DNA of 43,549 nucleotides from Bacteroidaceae bacterium (GTDB lineage Bacteria > Bacteroidota > Bacteroidia > Bacteroidales > Bacteroidaceae), in assembly GCA_017521285.1 (NCBI GenBank), contig JAFXDG010000071.1, positions 1 through 43,549 on the forward strand, written 5' to 3'. Below, one piece after another: positions 30,964-39,598 of the stretch (the first letter of the stretch is position 1; each line of letters begins with the position of its first letter). Both the position numbers and the translations under genes were made by a program. The notes under the pieces were generated by a model. It was given only the letters and a program-made list of their open reading frames with translations, was not told the origin of the DNA and ran no database searches.

Positions 30964-31006
30964 AAAAATGCGACTTGCAAAATAGAAAGTGCAAGTCGCA
31001 TTTTTT
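30964..31006 (+). terminator. Bidirectional-looking terminator, convergent genes
   Basis: AAAAATGCGACTTGC (30964-30978) and its exact complement (30991-31005) form a 15-bp stem with a 12-base loop, followed by a T and flanked by A and T runs on both sides. It can serve the zinc-ribbon gene on + and the 'hemolysin' gene on -. Confidence 0.9.
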
Positions 31007-31061
31007 CTTGGTTGGTTCAGAAATATTCTTTCCCTCTTCTTCCTTTTTTTGTGTTTAGTCG

Positions 31062-32195
31062 CTATTGGTTGGTTATCAGTATTTTGTCAATACGTGCTCC
31101 GTCCATATCCATTATTTCAAGGCGGAAGTGATGCCATATTAGCCGTTCACCTGTTTCGGGTATGTGTCCGAGCAACTCTAATACCAATCCCGCTAACGTG
31201 TTACAGTTGGGAACTGTTGTGCTCAATTCTTCACAGTCAAAGTGGGTGAGGAATTCGTAAAGCGGGCATTGTCCATCTACCAACCAGCCTTGATCATCGG
31301 CTCGTTCGACTATGTAGGGTGCTTCGTTTTCGGCCATGTCGCCAACTTCACCCACCAATCCTTCCAATATGTCCTTGGTCGTTACGATGCCCTGAGTACT
31401 TCCGTATTCGTCGCATACCAGAGCACGGCCAGTCTTATGCTCTTTCAATAACTCCAATGCTTTATATACAGTCATGTTTTCTGGTAGATAGAGTGGGGTG
31501 ACGGTGACATTTGTCAAGGCAAAGTCTGGGCTGTCAAGTGCTACAATCAGTGATTTCAAGGTGACGATGCCATATACGTTCTCCAAATTTCCATCTATGA
31601 CCGGGTAGGCTTCGTACAGGTCATCGTGGATGATTCCTTTGATGGTTGTGGCGTCCATGTGTATGTCCAAGCATACCAGTTCTTTGCGGTAGGTCATAAT
31701 AGAAGATACTTTCAGGTCTCCCATCACCAGTACACGTTCCATGATGTTCTGTTCTACCTCTTGTACTTCGCCTGCTTCGGCTCCTTCCTGTATCATGGAC
31801 TTTATCTCTTCCTCTGTTACTCGGTTATCTCCTTCGCGGATGCCGGTCAGTTTTACCAGTAGGATGGTGCTCTGTGAAAGCAACCAGACGAATGGTTTGG
31901 CCACGGTGGAGAGCAGATGCATGGGGGGAGCCAGTAGTTTGGCTGCCCGGTCGGCCAATGTCAGTCCAATGCGCTTGGGTACCAATTCGCCCAATACGAT
32001 GGACAGGTAGGTTACGATGACCACAAGTAGAGTTTGTGCTATGGGTTGTGCGTAGGTAGCCGCCACTCCCCATCCTATGAGAATTGTGGCAAAGTCAGCG
32101 GCTAAAACGTCACCGGAGTATAGACCCGTAAGGATACCGATGAGTGTGATTCCAATCTGTACGGTAGAGAGGAAACGGTCTGGTTTGTTAGCCAT
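31062..32195 (-). CDS. CNNM/CBS/CorC-HlyC 'hemolysin' family protein, N-terminally truncated
   Basis: The family (CNNM/CorC) consists of membrane proteins tied to Mg2+ or other divalent cation efflux. The 377 aa frame begins inside the DUF21 membrane domain (MANKPDRFLSTVQIGITLIG), followed by two more membrane helices, a CBS pair (about 155-275) and a C-terminal CorC/HlyC domain (about 290-375). The first roughly 40 residues, containing the first membrane helix, are missing. In-frame family-like sequence GSRSAQRALD continues upstream of the ATG without a start codon, and ends at the stop of the P-ATPase gene (32228-32230). Reinitiation from the ATPase message could express the clipped protein, but it is probably impaired. 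Confidence 0.85.
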   Translation of the reverse strand: MANKPDRFLSTVQIGITLIGILTGLYSGDVLAADFATILIGWGVAATYAQPIAQTLLVVIVTYLSIVLGELVPKRIGLTLADRAAKLLAPPMHLLSTVAKPFVWLLSQSTILLVKLTGIREGDNRVTEEEIKSMIQEGAEAGEVQEVEQNIMERVLVMGDLKVSSIMTYRKELVCLDIHMDATTIKGIIHDDLYEAYPVIDGNLENVYGIVTLKSLIVALDSPDFALTNVTVTPLYLPENMTVYKALELLKEHKTGRALVCDEYGSTQGIVTTKDILEGLVGEVGDMAENEAPYIVERADDQGWLVDGQCPLYEFLTHFDCEELSTTVPNCNTLAGLVLELLGHIPETGERLIWHHFRLEIMDMDGARIDKILITNQ

Positions 32196-32227
32196 GTCGA
32201 GAGCTCGCTGGGCAGAACGGCTTCCCC

Positions 32228-34978
32228 TTAGTGTTTCATACGTTTTATTAATCGGACGATTTCACCTGACCATAGGATGACGGAGGTAGAGGCTATGATG
32301 CCTGCCCACGTCTGCCAGTCGAGTGGAGTGGTGCGGAAAACGTTGCCACCCCATTGAACGATGATGAACTGTCCGCCCAAAATGATGGCAGACACAATCC
32401 ACAGGGTGTAAGATTTGCTGAAGCCCTTGAATGCTGAATCATCAGTTCCCAGCACACGGGCATTGAAAAGGTTCCAGAACTGCATCATCACAAAGATGGT
32501 GAAGAAGATTGTAAGACCTTTCAAGTCAAGCAGTCCGTTGGCATTCATGTAGAGATAAAGTCCGATAAGCACTACTACGAAGAACAGTCCCATGCCGCCG
32601 ATGTTGCGGTACATGGCTGGGGTGATGATGAAGTCGGTACTCTTGCGTGGCTGTTGTTTCATCACGCTCTCGCTGGGAGGAATGGAGGCCAGTGCCATGG
32701 CAGCGAAGGTGTCCATAATGAGGTTGATCCACAGCATTTGTGTCACTGTCAGCGGAATGGCTGTGCCCATGATCGCACCTAACAGTACGATGGCCAAAGC
32801 CACCACATTGATGGTGAGCTGGAAGGCGATGAAGCGCTGGATGTTCTTGTAGAGCGAGCGTCCCCACATGACGGCTGTGCCGATGCTGTTGAACGAATCG
32901 TCAAGCAGGGTGATGTCGCTGGCCTCTTTGGCCACAGAGGTTCCTGTTCCCATGGAGAGGCCTACCTGAGCATGGTTCAAGGCGGGTGCATCGTTTGTTC
33001 CGTCGCCTGTAACGGCTACTACGGCGCCGCGTTGTTGCAACAGTTGTACAAGGCGTTGCTTGTCGGTGGGACGAGCGCGAGACATAATCTTCAAATCCAT
33101 TACACGGTCGAGTGCCTCTTCATCGCTTAGGGCTGCAAACTCTATGCCTGTGATACGGTTGCGGTCGGTATCTTCGGGTTTCCACAGACCTATTTGGCGG
33201 GCAATCTCGGTGGCTGTTCCTGGAGTGTCACCTGTTACAATTTTGATACCGATGCCGGCACTCTGGCATTTTGCTACAGCAGCGGGTACGTCGGGGCGGA
33301 TGGGGTCGGAGATTGCGGCAATGCCGAGGAAAGTGACTGGTGATTTTCTTACTAATGCTTCGCAATCATTGCCGTCAGATTCGCTCACTTCAGCTACTGC
33401 GAATCCGAGGGTGCGCATGGCCATATTCTGATATCTCATCAACTGTTCTTCTGCTATGGGAAGATATTCTTCGATGGGACATTTTTTTTCCTCCGTGGAC
33501 AAATAATTTTTTGAGTGCCTGAGAATAATTTCGGGAGCACCTTTTATATATAAGAGGCGTTTCTTGGGAGTGCTGGAATTTGGGAGTTCAGACGAGGCTT
33601 CCGGCATTTTCTCACTTTTCACTTTTTCCACCAAAGTTGCCATATATTTCTGTTCAGTGGAGAAGGGAAGCTGACTGATAATCTTTGCCTCTTCGCGCAA
33701 ATGCTCGTAATTATATCCTTGTTGGTCAAGCCAAAGCAAAAGAGCGCCTTCCGTCGGATTGCCAATAGGGATTAATTCTTCTTTCTTGCGTTCCAGGAAG
33801 GCCGTGCTGTTGACGGCCATGTTTTCAGTTAATGCCGTTGACAAGTTGACGAGTTGACTGGTTGATGAAGATGTGCTGCTTGGGTTTGTTAACTTGTCAA
33901 CTACACCCTTGTCAACTTGTATTTCATACACTTGCATTTTATTCTGTGTCAGTGTTCCCGTCTTGTCTGTGCAGATTACGGTGACGGCACCCATTGTTTC
34001 GCAAGCGTGCATTTTGCGTACCAAGTTGTTGGTGGCCAACATGCGGCGCATGTTCAATGCCAGACTGAGGGTGACACTCATAGGTAGTCCTTCAGGGACA
34101 GATACTACGATGAGGGTGACGGCCATCATGAAGTATTTCAGCACAATCTGTGCCACCTCCATCCACTGATGCCACCCTTCTGCACTGCCGTGCACTTGGA
34201 ACCAAGCGTACAGGTCGCGGCTGACGAAGACTACAAAGGTCAATCCTGCAATGGTGAATCCTACTTTACCAATAAGGTTTGCCAGGCGGGTCAGTTGCTT
34301 GTTCAGTGGTGTCTCCTCTTCACTCTCTTCGGTCGATTGGCGGGCCACTTTTCCTATTTCCGTCTGGTCGCCCACGCGGGTCACTCGCATGATGCCGTGT
34401 CCATCGGTCACTGTTGTTCCGCGCATGACGGTATTGCTGGGGTAGGTCGCTTCAGGGTCGAAGTCTGCGGGGTTGATGGTCTTCTCTACCATCAGTTCTC
34501 CTGTCAGGTTCGATTCATTCACCTGTAACGAGGTGGCTTCCAACAGTTCACCATCGGCAGGAATCTCTTCGCCATTCTCAATGATGACAATGTCTCCTAC
34601 TACCACTTCACGTCGTGGTATGCTGTGAATTTTTCCTCCGCGCATCACCTTCACCTGTGTCTCTTCGCCCACGGCGCTCAGCAGGTCAAATTTCTTGCTT
34701 GCATCGTATTCAAAATAGAAACCGATACCAGTGGCCAGGAAGATGGCAAAGATGATTCCGATGGTCTCTGCATATTCGTTTTCAATGATGGAGATTCCTA
34801 ACGAGAGTATGGCCGCCACTAATAGCACCTTGATGACGGGATCTTTGAATTTTTCCAAATAAAGTTTCCAGATGGATTCGCGTTTGGGGGGTGTCAGGGT
34901 GTTTTCTCCGTATTGTTGGCGGTTTCTGATGACCTCCTCTTCACTGAGGCCTTGCAACTTGTGTTGATTAGTGGACAT
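32228..34978 (-). CDS. Calcium-type P-type ATPase (PMCA/SERCA-like)
   Basis: This P2-type ATPase is expected to pump Ca2+ or a similar cation out of the cell. The 916-aa protein has the cation-ATPase N-domain, the TGEL-type actuator sequence (NLTGELMVEK), the phosphorylation site D338 in DKTGTLTQNK, a hinge TGDGTNDAPALNHAQVGLS, and about ten membrane helices. VPEGLPMSV in the fourth helix gives the ion-site proline motif. Two stretches in the nucleotide-binding domain, about 353-381 and 450-472, are Ser/Thr/Pro/Lys-rich and coded by repeat-like DNA, making the protein slightly longer than relatives as I recall them. The -7 element is at 35045-35052; the truncated CNNM gene follows 33 bases after the stop. 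Confidence 0.93.
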   Translation of the reverse strand: MSTNQHKLQGLSEEEVIRNRQQYGENTLTPPKRESIWKLYLEKFKDPVIKVLLVAAILSLGISIIENEYAETIGIIFAIFLATGIGFYFEYDASKKFDLLSAVGEETQVKVMRGGKIHSIPRREVVVGDIVIIENGEEIPADGELLEATSLQVNESNLTGELMVEKTINPADFDPEATYPSNTVMRGTTVTDGHGIMRVTRVGDQTEIGKVARQSTEESEEETPLNKQLTRLANLIGKVGFTIAGLTFVVFVSRDLYAWFQVHGSAEGWHQWMEVAQIVLKYFMMAVTLIVVSVPEGLPMSVTLSLALNMRRMLATNNLVRKMHACETMGAVTVICTDKTGTLTQNKMQVYEIQVDKGVVDKLTNPSSTSSSTSQLVNLSTALTENMAVNSTAFLERKKEELIPIGNPTEGALLLWLDQQGYNYEHLREEAKIISQLPFSTEQKYMATLVEKVKSEKMPEASSELPNSSTPKKRLLYIKGAPEIILRHSKNYLSTEEKKCPIEEYLPIAEEQLMRYQNMAMRTLGFAVAEVSESDGNDCEALVRKSPVTFLGIAAISDPIRPDVPAAVAKCQSAGIGIKIVTGDTPGTATEIARQIGLWKPEDTDRNRITGIEFAALSDEEALDRVMDLKIMSRARPTDKQRLVQLLQQRGAVVAVTGDGTNDAPALNHAQVGLSMGTGTSVAKEASDITLLDDSFNSIGTAVMWGRSLYKNIQRFIAFQLTINVVALAIVLLGAIMGTAIPLTVTQMLWINLIMDTFAAMALASIPPSESVMKQQPRKSTDFIITPAMYRNIGGMGLFFVVVLIGLYLYMNANGLLDLKGLTIFFTIFVMMQFWNLFNARVLGTDDSAFKGFSKSYTLWIVSAIILGGQFIIVQWGGNVFRTTPLDWQTWAGIIASTSVILWSGEIVRLIKRMKH
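33564..33630. repeat. Repeat-like insert inside P-ATPase gene
   Basis: Minus-strand sequence has GTGAAAAGTGAGAAA and two ACTCCCAA motifs in a 67-base stretch, like the short repeats seen between Bacteroides genes. In frame it codes a Ser/Pro-rich loop (SEKMPEASSELPNSSTPKKR) just before the conserved LLYIKGAPE. Confidence 0.55.
33837..33919. repeat. GTTGACAAGTT inverted repeat inside P-ATPase gene
   Basis: GTTGACAAGTTGACGAGTTGAC (33837-33858) and the inverted copy AACTTGTCAAC (33891-33901), plus a further CTTGTCAACTTG at 33908-33919, give an 11-bp perfect inverted repeat with a 43-base loop. In frame it encodes part of a low-complexity loop (NPSSTSSSTSQLVN). Confidence 0.75.
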
Positions 34979-35044
34979 TGGGCTTTTTGTTATTTAACAT
35001 GATGAAACATAGATACATCCGCATTGAAGGGATATTTTGTTGAA

Positions 35045-35052
35045 CAAAGTTA
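35045..35052 (-). promoter_or_regulatory. -7 promoter element for P-ATPase gene
   Basis: Minus-strand TAACTTTG matches TAnnTTTG, 66 bases before the ATG. No clear -33 element was seen. Confidence 0.55.
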
Positions 35053-35205
35053 GCCATAATATGGTTACGGGGAGATAGGATTATACCTTTTTTAAATAAT
35101 TATAGCTTATTTTTATGGTAGTTCCCATTGGGGGGCATAGTCGCATTCGTCGATAAAAGTTCATTAGTTTGTCCTGTTTATACTGAGTTATTGAATAATT
35201 ATTTG

Positions 35206-35213
35206 TACATTTG
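35206..35213 (+). promoter_or_regulatory. -7 promoter element for DUF4923 gene
   Basis: TACATTTG matches TAnnTTTG and is 24 bases before the ATG at 35238. It overlaps codons of a longer possible frame, supporting the later ATG. Confidence 0.65.
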
Positions 35214-35237
35214 CGGCGATTTATTAAAAGGAACAAA

Positions 35238-35918
35238 ATGAAAAAGATTAGAACTACGATGGCAGCTTTAGCTGCCACAGTCCTGTTGGCCGGTTGTGGC
35301 ACGACAGGTTCTTCTATGTTGGGTGGCATGGGTACAGGTACATCGGCTTCAACTCCGGCTGAGACCACTTCTGCATCGACAGGAGAAACTGGTGGATTGG
35401 CTTCTCTGTTGGGCAATGTATTGGGTGCTGTGTTGGGAGCTTCCAACAAATTGACCGAGGCTGACTTGGTGGGCACATGGAACTATCAGGGAGTTGATTG
35501 TGTGTTCGAGAGCGAGAATCTGCTAATGAAAGCTGGTGGTGAAGTCGCAGCAGCCCAAGTGGAGACCAAGTTGAACGAGGTGTTTGGTAAGTTGGGGGTT
35601 GTGCCCGGTGCGTGCAGTTTCACCTTCAATAGCGACAAGACCTATTCTGCACAGATTTCAGCTTTGCCGATGAGCGGACAATACACTCTTGACGCAGCAA
35701 ACAAGAAACTTACGCTCACCTATTTGGCTGGTTTGGGAACGATGACTCCCCACATTGTAAAGAACGGTAGCAAAATCAGTCTGCTTTACGAAGCTGACAA
35801 GTTGTTGGCCATTGCACAGAAGCTGGCAGCTATGTCAGGTAACACCAGCCTTAAAGCGTTAGCCGATTTGGCTTCTGCCTACGACGGCATGATGATTGGC
35901 TTCGAGTTGCAGAAGTAA
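35238..35918 (+). CDS. DUF4923 family lipoprotein
   Basis: The product is 226 aa. The N-terminus MKKIRTTMAALAATVLLAGC is a lipoprotein signal with Cys20 as the lipidation site, followed by a Gly/Ser/Thr-rich linker. The rest (from about 70: LVGTWNYQGVDCVFESENLL) matches the DUF4923 pattern of Bacteroidetes, where a lipocalin-like beta region (GTW start, YSAQISALPMSGQYTLDAAN) is evident. The function is unknown; it is probably anchored to the outer membrane. It stands alone between divergent and convergent neighbours and has its own promoter. Confidence 0.88.
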   Translation: MKKIRTTMAALAATVLLAGCGTTGSSMLGGMGTGTSASTPAETTSASTGETGGLASLLGNVLGAVLGASNKLTEADLVGTWNYQGVDCVFESENLLMKAGGEVAAAQVETKLNEVFGKLGVVPGACSFTFNSDKTYSAQISALPMSGQYTLDAANKKLTLTYLAGLGTMTPHIVKNGSKISLLYEADKLLAIAQKLAAMSGNTSLKALADLASAYDGMMIGFELQK

Positions 35919-35931
35919 TAATTTCTTTTTT

Positions 35932-36013
35932 CAGGCGCGGATTACGCGGATTACACGGATAGATTCTTTTTCTCAAACATCTGTATAATCGGTGCAATTC
36001 GCGCCTGTTTTTT
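35932..36013 (+). terminator. Terminator-like hairpin built from dispersed repeat
   Basis: CAGGCGCG (35932-35939) pairs with CGCGCCTG (36000-36007), with imperfect pairing further in, and a T-run follows (36008-36013). It lies 13 bases after the DUF4923 stop, so a terminator role is likely. Confidence 0.65.
35936..35960. repeat. 9-bp tandem repeat, reverse copy of the 84-107 family
   Basis: GGATTACGC (35939-35947) and GGATTACAC (35948-35956) plus GGAT, with a leading CGC, is the reverse complement type of the repeat at 84-107. It forms the left arm of the hairpin at 35932-36013. Confidence 0.7.
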
Positions 36014-36054
36014 ATTTACTCATTCCTTCTTCTTACCCAATTCGAAGGCGGTAA

Positions 36055-37701
36055 TCAGCAACATGAGTTGCCTTTCCATGCTTCGGCATATTCGGTCAGA
36101 ATCTGGCGGATGCTCTGTCCGATGCGCACATAATCAGCTTCATTCAGATTGGCCAAACTTACTCGTACGCTCCATTCGGGACCATCGAATCCTCCACCGT
36201 TGAGTACCACCAGACTGGTCTCTGTAGCCAGGCGGAAGACTACGTCTAAAGGATTGTAGTTTTTCTTCAGGTAATCAACAAACTCTTCTCCGTAGAATTT
36301 CTTCGCCCATACGAGCATGTCAATTTCGCTATAGTATCCGGCTCGCAAAGGGTCGGGCACAAGGGTGAATCCGGTGCTGTCCCACAGAGCCTTCAGACGG
36401 CGTTGGATAATGTCAAGCATACGGATGCGATACTTGTTCTCCTTGTCCAGCAGACTGAAGAGGGCGAAGAGTGACATCTGCATCTGTTGCGGCAGACTAA
36501 GACCTGCTGTATGATTGAGTCCCACTTGTCGGCTGTCGGCCACCATGCGGTCAATGAACTTCATTTCTTCGGGCTTCATTGTCAGGCTGCCGTATCGTTT
36601 GGCCAGTTCGGCTTTGCGCTTACGTGGCAGGTTATGGAGCAGTTGGTCGAAGATGTTGTCTTCGTAAATAGCCACCACAGCAGCTCGCCAACCGGTTGCA
36701 CCGAAGTACTTGCTGAAGGAATATACGCCGATGGTGTTTTTGGGCAAGTCGGCCAAGACAGATCGGAAATGAGGAATATAAGTGGCATAAACGTCGTCAG
36801 TGACAATCATCAGATTCGGATTCCAACGATCGACGATGTCTTTAATCTGAGCTACAGTTTCGGGCGCCAATGCATAGCTGGGCGGATTGCTGGGATTGAT
36901 GATGAAGAGTGCCTTGTACTTCTGGTCGCGCAGGCGGTTAATGTCCTTCTCCTCGTATTGCCATAGGTGCAGACCGTCGTCGGTCATGCGGCTGGCTGGG
37001 ATGTGGAGTACGTCGAAATCGTAGCGCTTCAGTTCGGGAATCTCGATGTAGGGAGTGAAGGCTGGTACCAGCAGGGCAATGCTGTCACCTTGTCGGAGCA
37101 GGTGGTTCTGCATCAGTGAATCGAAAATGTAGCACATGGCTGCAGTTCCTCCCTCGACGGCAAACAGTTGCATGTTCCCTTCTGGTGGGCGGTTGTCGCA
37201 CAACTCATGGTTCAGATAATCACGTACGGCCACTTCGGTGTATTTCAGTATGCGGTCGGGCACAGGGTACTGGTCACCAATGACACCCTCGACCCATTCA
37301 TGTACTAAACTGTCAGGGTCAGCGGCATGTTCCATCAGCATGTAGTTGTAGGCACGGCTCAAGAGGTCGGCTCCCGGTTTGTCGGCATTGTTCTTCAAGA
37401 ATGTCTCAAAACGTTGGGCTATGCCTGCCTTTTGAGGCAGTCCGGCAAATCCTTCAGGCAGATTGAAAGTGAGACGGCATTCTTCCAGGCCGAATAGCCC
37501 TAATGTAAAGAAGGCTTCGCGTGGCGAGGTGGCAATCCAGTTGGGGTTACCTCGCCCGGCATTCAACATTGTGTGAGCCAGCTTGCGTACGCTTTCGTCT
37601 GCCATGTTTATCAGACGGTTCTTCAACTCGAAGGGGCTTATCTTTGACATCTGTTGTTCAAAGTCCTTGCTGACTTCGCTTTTTTCTTTCAAGTATTTCA
37701 T
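36055..37701 (-). CDS. aspD: Aspartate 4-decarboxylase / aspartate transaminase AspD
   Basis: AspD converts L-aspartate to L-alanine and CO2, consuming a proton. The 548-aa protein is a fold-type I PLP enzyme of the long AspD class. The PLP lysine is K331 in YSFSKYFGATGWR, preceded by the IINPSNPPSYAL and VTDDVYATY segments that hold the ring-contacting Asn/Asp/Tyr. The C-terminal Arg region is VRVSLANLNE. It lies 66 bases downstream of aspT on the same strand, the standard pairing in which aspartate enters and alanine leaves. No separate promoter is apparent in the gap. Confidence 0.95.
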   Translation of the reverse strand: MKYLKEKSEVSKDFEQQMSKISPFELKNRLINMADESVRKLAHTMLNAGRGNPNWIATSPREAFFTLGLFGLEECRLTFNLPEGFAGLPQKAGIAQRFETFLKNNADKPGADLLSRAYNYMLMEHAADPDSLVHEWVEGVIGDQYPVPDRILKYTEVAVRDYLNHELCDNRPPEGNMQLFAVEGGTAAMCYIFDSLMQNHLLRQGDSIALLVPAFTPYIEIPELKRYDFDVLHIPASRMTDDGLHLWQYEEKDINRLRDQKYKALFIINPSNPPSYALAPETVAQIKDIVDRWNPNLMIVTDDVYATYIPHFRSVLADLPKNTIGVYSFSKYFGATGWRAAVVAIYEDNIFDQLLHNLPRKRKAELAKRYGSLTMKPEEMKFIDRMVADSRQVGLNHTAGLSLPQQMQMSLFALFSLLDKENKYRIRMLDIIQRRLKALWDSTGFTLVPDPLRAGYYSEIDMLVWAKKFYGEEFVDYLKKNYNPLDVVFRLATETSLVVLNGGGFDGPEWSVRVSLANLNEADYVRIGQSIRQILTEYAEAWKGNSCC

Positions 37702-37767
37702 AATGGCTTTATTATTTGGGGTTATTTTTGGATTCTACAGTTTCTATTGTAGTTTATTCATTTCTCT

Positions 37768-39471
37768 TTAGCTGCAGAGCAGTACGATGACCACTCCCCA
37801 GATGATGAGCAGAGTGTTGCCGATGGCATAGGTGATGGTGTATCCCAAGGCGGGAGTTTCGCTGCCTACTGCTTCTTCAATAGCTCCCAAGGCGGCTGTA
37901 GTAGTGCGGGCACCGGCACAGCAACCCAATGCCAAGGCTGGGTGGAACTTGAATACATATTTGGCCAACAGAAGGCCAATGATGAGGGGAATGGTAGTCG
38001 CAAGTGCACCGATGACAAACATCATGGGTCCGATTTCGGCAAAGCCTTTTACGAAGCTGGGACCGGCAGAGATTCCCACGACGGCGATAAACATGTTCAA
38101 ACCTACGTTATTGAGTACCCACAGAGAAGCATCGGGAATTTTTCCATAGTTGGGATGGCGCGAGCGCAACCAACCGAAGACCAGTCCGGCGATGAGGGCA
38201 CCACCACTGGTGCTGAGGCTGATGGGAATACCGCCGATACGAACGGCCAGTGCACCTACAATACCGCCCAGCAGGATACCTATGCCTACGAATATCATAT
38301 CAGTCACATTGGTGGCGCGGTCAGGTACTCCCAATTGATGGGCAGCCAGTTCTACTTCGCGGCTCAGACCAACCAGTTCCACTGTGTCTCCTGCATCTAT
38401 GGTTGTAGCGGCCAACACGGGGATGTTGACACCCGAGCGGGTGATGCTGCGTACACTGACTCCATGCATGAATTTTTGGTTTCGGATGTTACCCAAAGTT
38501 TGTCCTTCGAAATTCTTTTTGGAAATCAGTACGGGGAGTACTTCTACGGGGAAGTTCAGCAAATCGTTGTCGATAATCTCTTCGCCAATCCAATTTTCTT
38601 CGCCGATGACAAATTCGCGGCGTCCGCTGAGTACCACTTCGTCGCCATGTTTCAGTACGAGGTCGGGGTTCACGTCGTTAATGATGTCCTTACCTTGGCG
38701 GACACGTTCGACAAACAGGCGTTTGCCCTGCTGTGCGAGGTATTCCTCTAACTGCGAAATCGTCTTGCCATCATTGAACCACGAGTTTTCTATCGCATAC
38801 GCACGGAACACTACGGGACGGTCTGCATTCATGAAACCTGGTTCTTTGGCTTTGTCGTTTCCGCCCATTTTACCCTCTAATTCGCGGCAGGCCTGCTTCA
38901 CTTTTTCGATTCCACCTAACATGCGTGGCCCGATGCTTCCCAATATCCAAGCCGAACCGGCCGTTCCGAAAATGTAGGTGACGGCGTAGGCTACGGGGAT
39001 AATGTTTATCATATTTTGTTGGGCTTCTTTGCTGATGTCGAGATTCTGGATGGTGTCACCCGCCACGCCGATAACGGCCGAGATGGTTTGTGCGCCAGAT
39101 AACAGACCTGCAGCTTCGCCAGCATTGTATCCCATCATCTTTGCCAGTATCCAAGTTACTAACAGGCAACAAACACACATCAGCACGGCGAAATAGACTT
39201 GGGGCAGACCGTCTTTTTTCAATCCACGGAAGAACTGTGGCCCCACTTTGTAGCCGATGGCAAAAAGGAACAATAAGAAAAAGACAGATTTCAGCGGACC
39301 GCCTACGGGTATGTCCAACTGTCCGACCAACACACCAACGAGCAATACGCTGGTTACCACACCAAGACTGAAATTCCCAATCTTGATTTTGCCAATCCAG
39401 AAGCCGAGCGCCAGTGTCAGGAAGATGGCCAGCTCCGGATGGTCTCTTAGTAATTCAATAATCCATTCCAT
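37768..39471 (-). CDS. aspT: Aspartate-alanine antiporter AspT
   Basis: AspT exchanges external aspartate for internal alanine; the charge difference makes the cycle with AspD electrogenic and a source of proton motive force. The 567-aa protein is an AAE-family transporter: five hydrophobic helices at the N-terminus (about 12-180), a hydrophilic centre with two RCK_C/TrkA_C-like domains (about 215-300 and 305-390), and a second set of helices (about 395-565). The repeated GxxxGxxxA-type helices ([32 protein letters not shown]-like) are present. It is upstream of aspD; no -7 consensus is seen before its ATG. Confidence 0.94.
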   Translation of the reverse strand: MEWIIELLRDHPELAIFLTLALGFWIGKIKIGNFSLGVVTSVLLVGVLVGQLDIPVGGPLKSVFFLLFLFAIGYKVGPQFFRGLKKDGLPQVYFAVLMCVCCLLVTWILAKMMGYNAGEAAGLLSGAQTISAVIGVAGDTIQNLDISKEAQQNMINIIPVAYAVTYIFGTAGSAWILGSIGPRMLGGIEKVKQACRELEGKMGGNDKAKEPGFMNADRPVVFRAYAIENSWFNDGKTISQLEEYLAQQGKRLFVERVRQGKDIINDVNPDLVLKHGDEVVLSGRREFVIGEENWIGEEIIDNDLLNFPVEVLPVLISKKNFEGQTLGNIRNQKFMHGVSVRSITRSGVNIPVLAATTIDAGDTVELVGLSREVELAAHQLGVPDRATNVTDMIFVGIGILLGGIVGALAVRIGGIPISLSTSGGALIAGLVFGWLRSRHPNYGKIPDASLWVLNNVGLNMFIAVVGISAGPSFVKGFAEIGPMMFVIGALATTIPLIIGLLLAKYVFKFHPALALGCCAGARTTTAALGAIEEAVGSETPALGYTITYAIGNTLLIIWGVVIVLLCS

Positions 39472-39513
39472 AAAGTAATCGTTTAATTTATTACCCTATG
39501 AGAACAGCGTTCG

Positions 39514-39572
39514 GATAAAAAAGTTCGTTCCTCCGCTCTCTCCCTGTTGGAAAGGGGAGTGGACGGAGGAAC
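39514..39572 (-). terminator. Terminator of the TPR gene, long hairpin
   Basis: On +, GTTCCTCCG (39527-39535) and CGGAGGAAC (39564-39572) form a perfect 9-bp stem, with an inner CTCTCCCT/AGGGGAG stem. Read on the minus strand it is followed by a T-run (complement of 39518-39523). The inner part belongs to a CTCTCC...TTGG...GGGGA repeat type also hinted at near 43319. Confidence 0.7.
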
Positions 39573-39598
39573 TCAGGCTGGGGAGAGTGAAGTTTTCC

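Noticed and set aside
37942-38751. 269-codon plus-strand open frame inside aspT
   Set aside because: It is the reverse strand of aspT, which has clear transporter features in its own frame.
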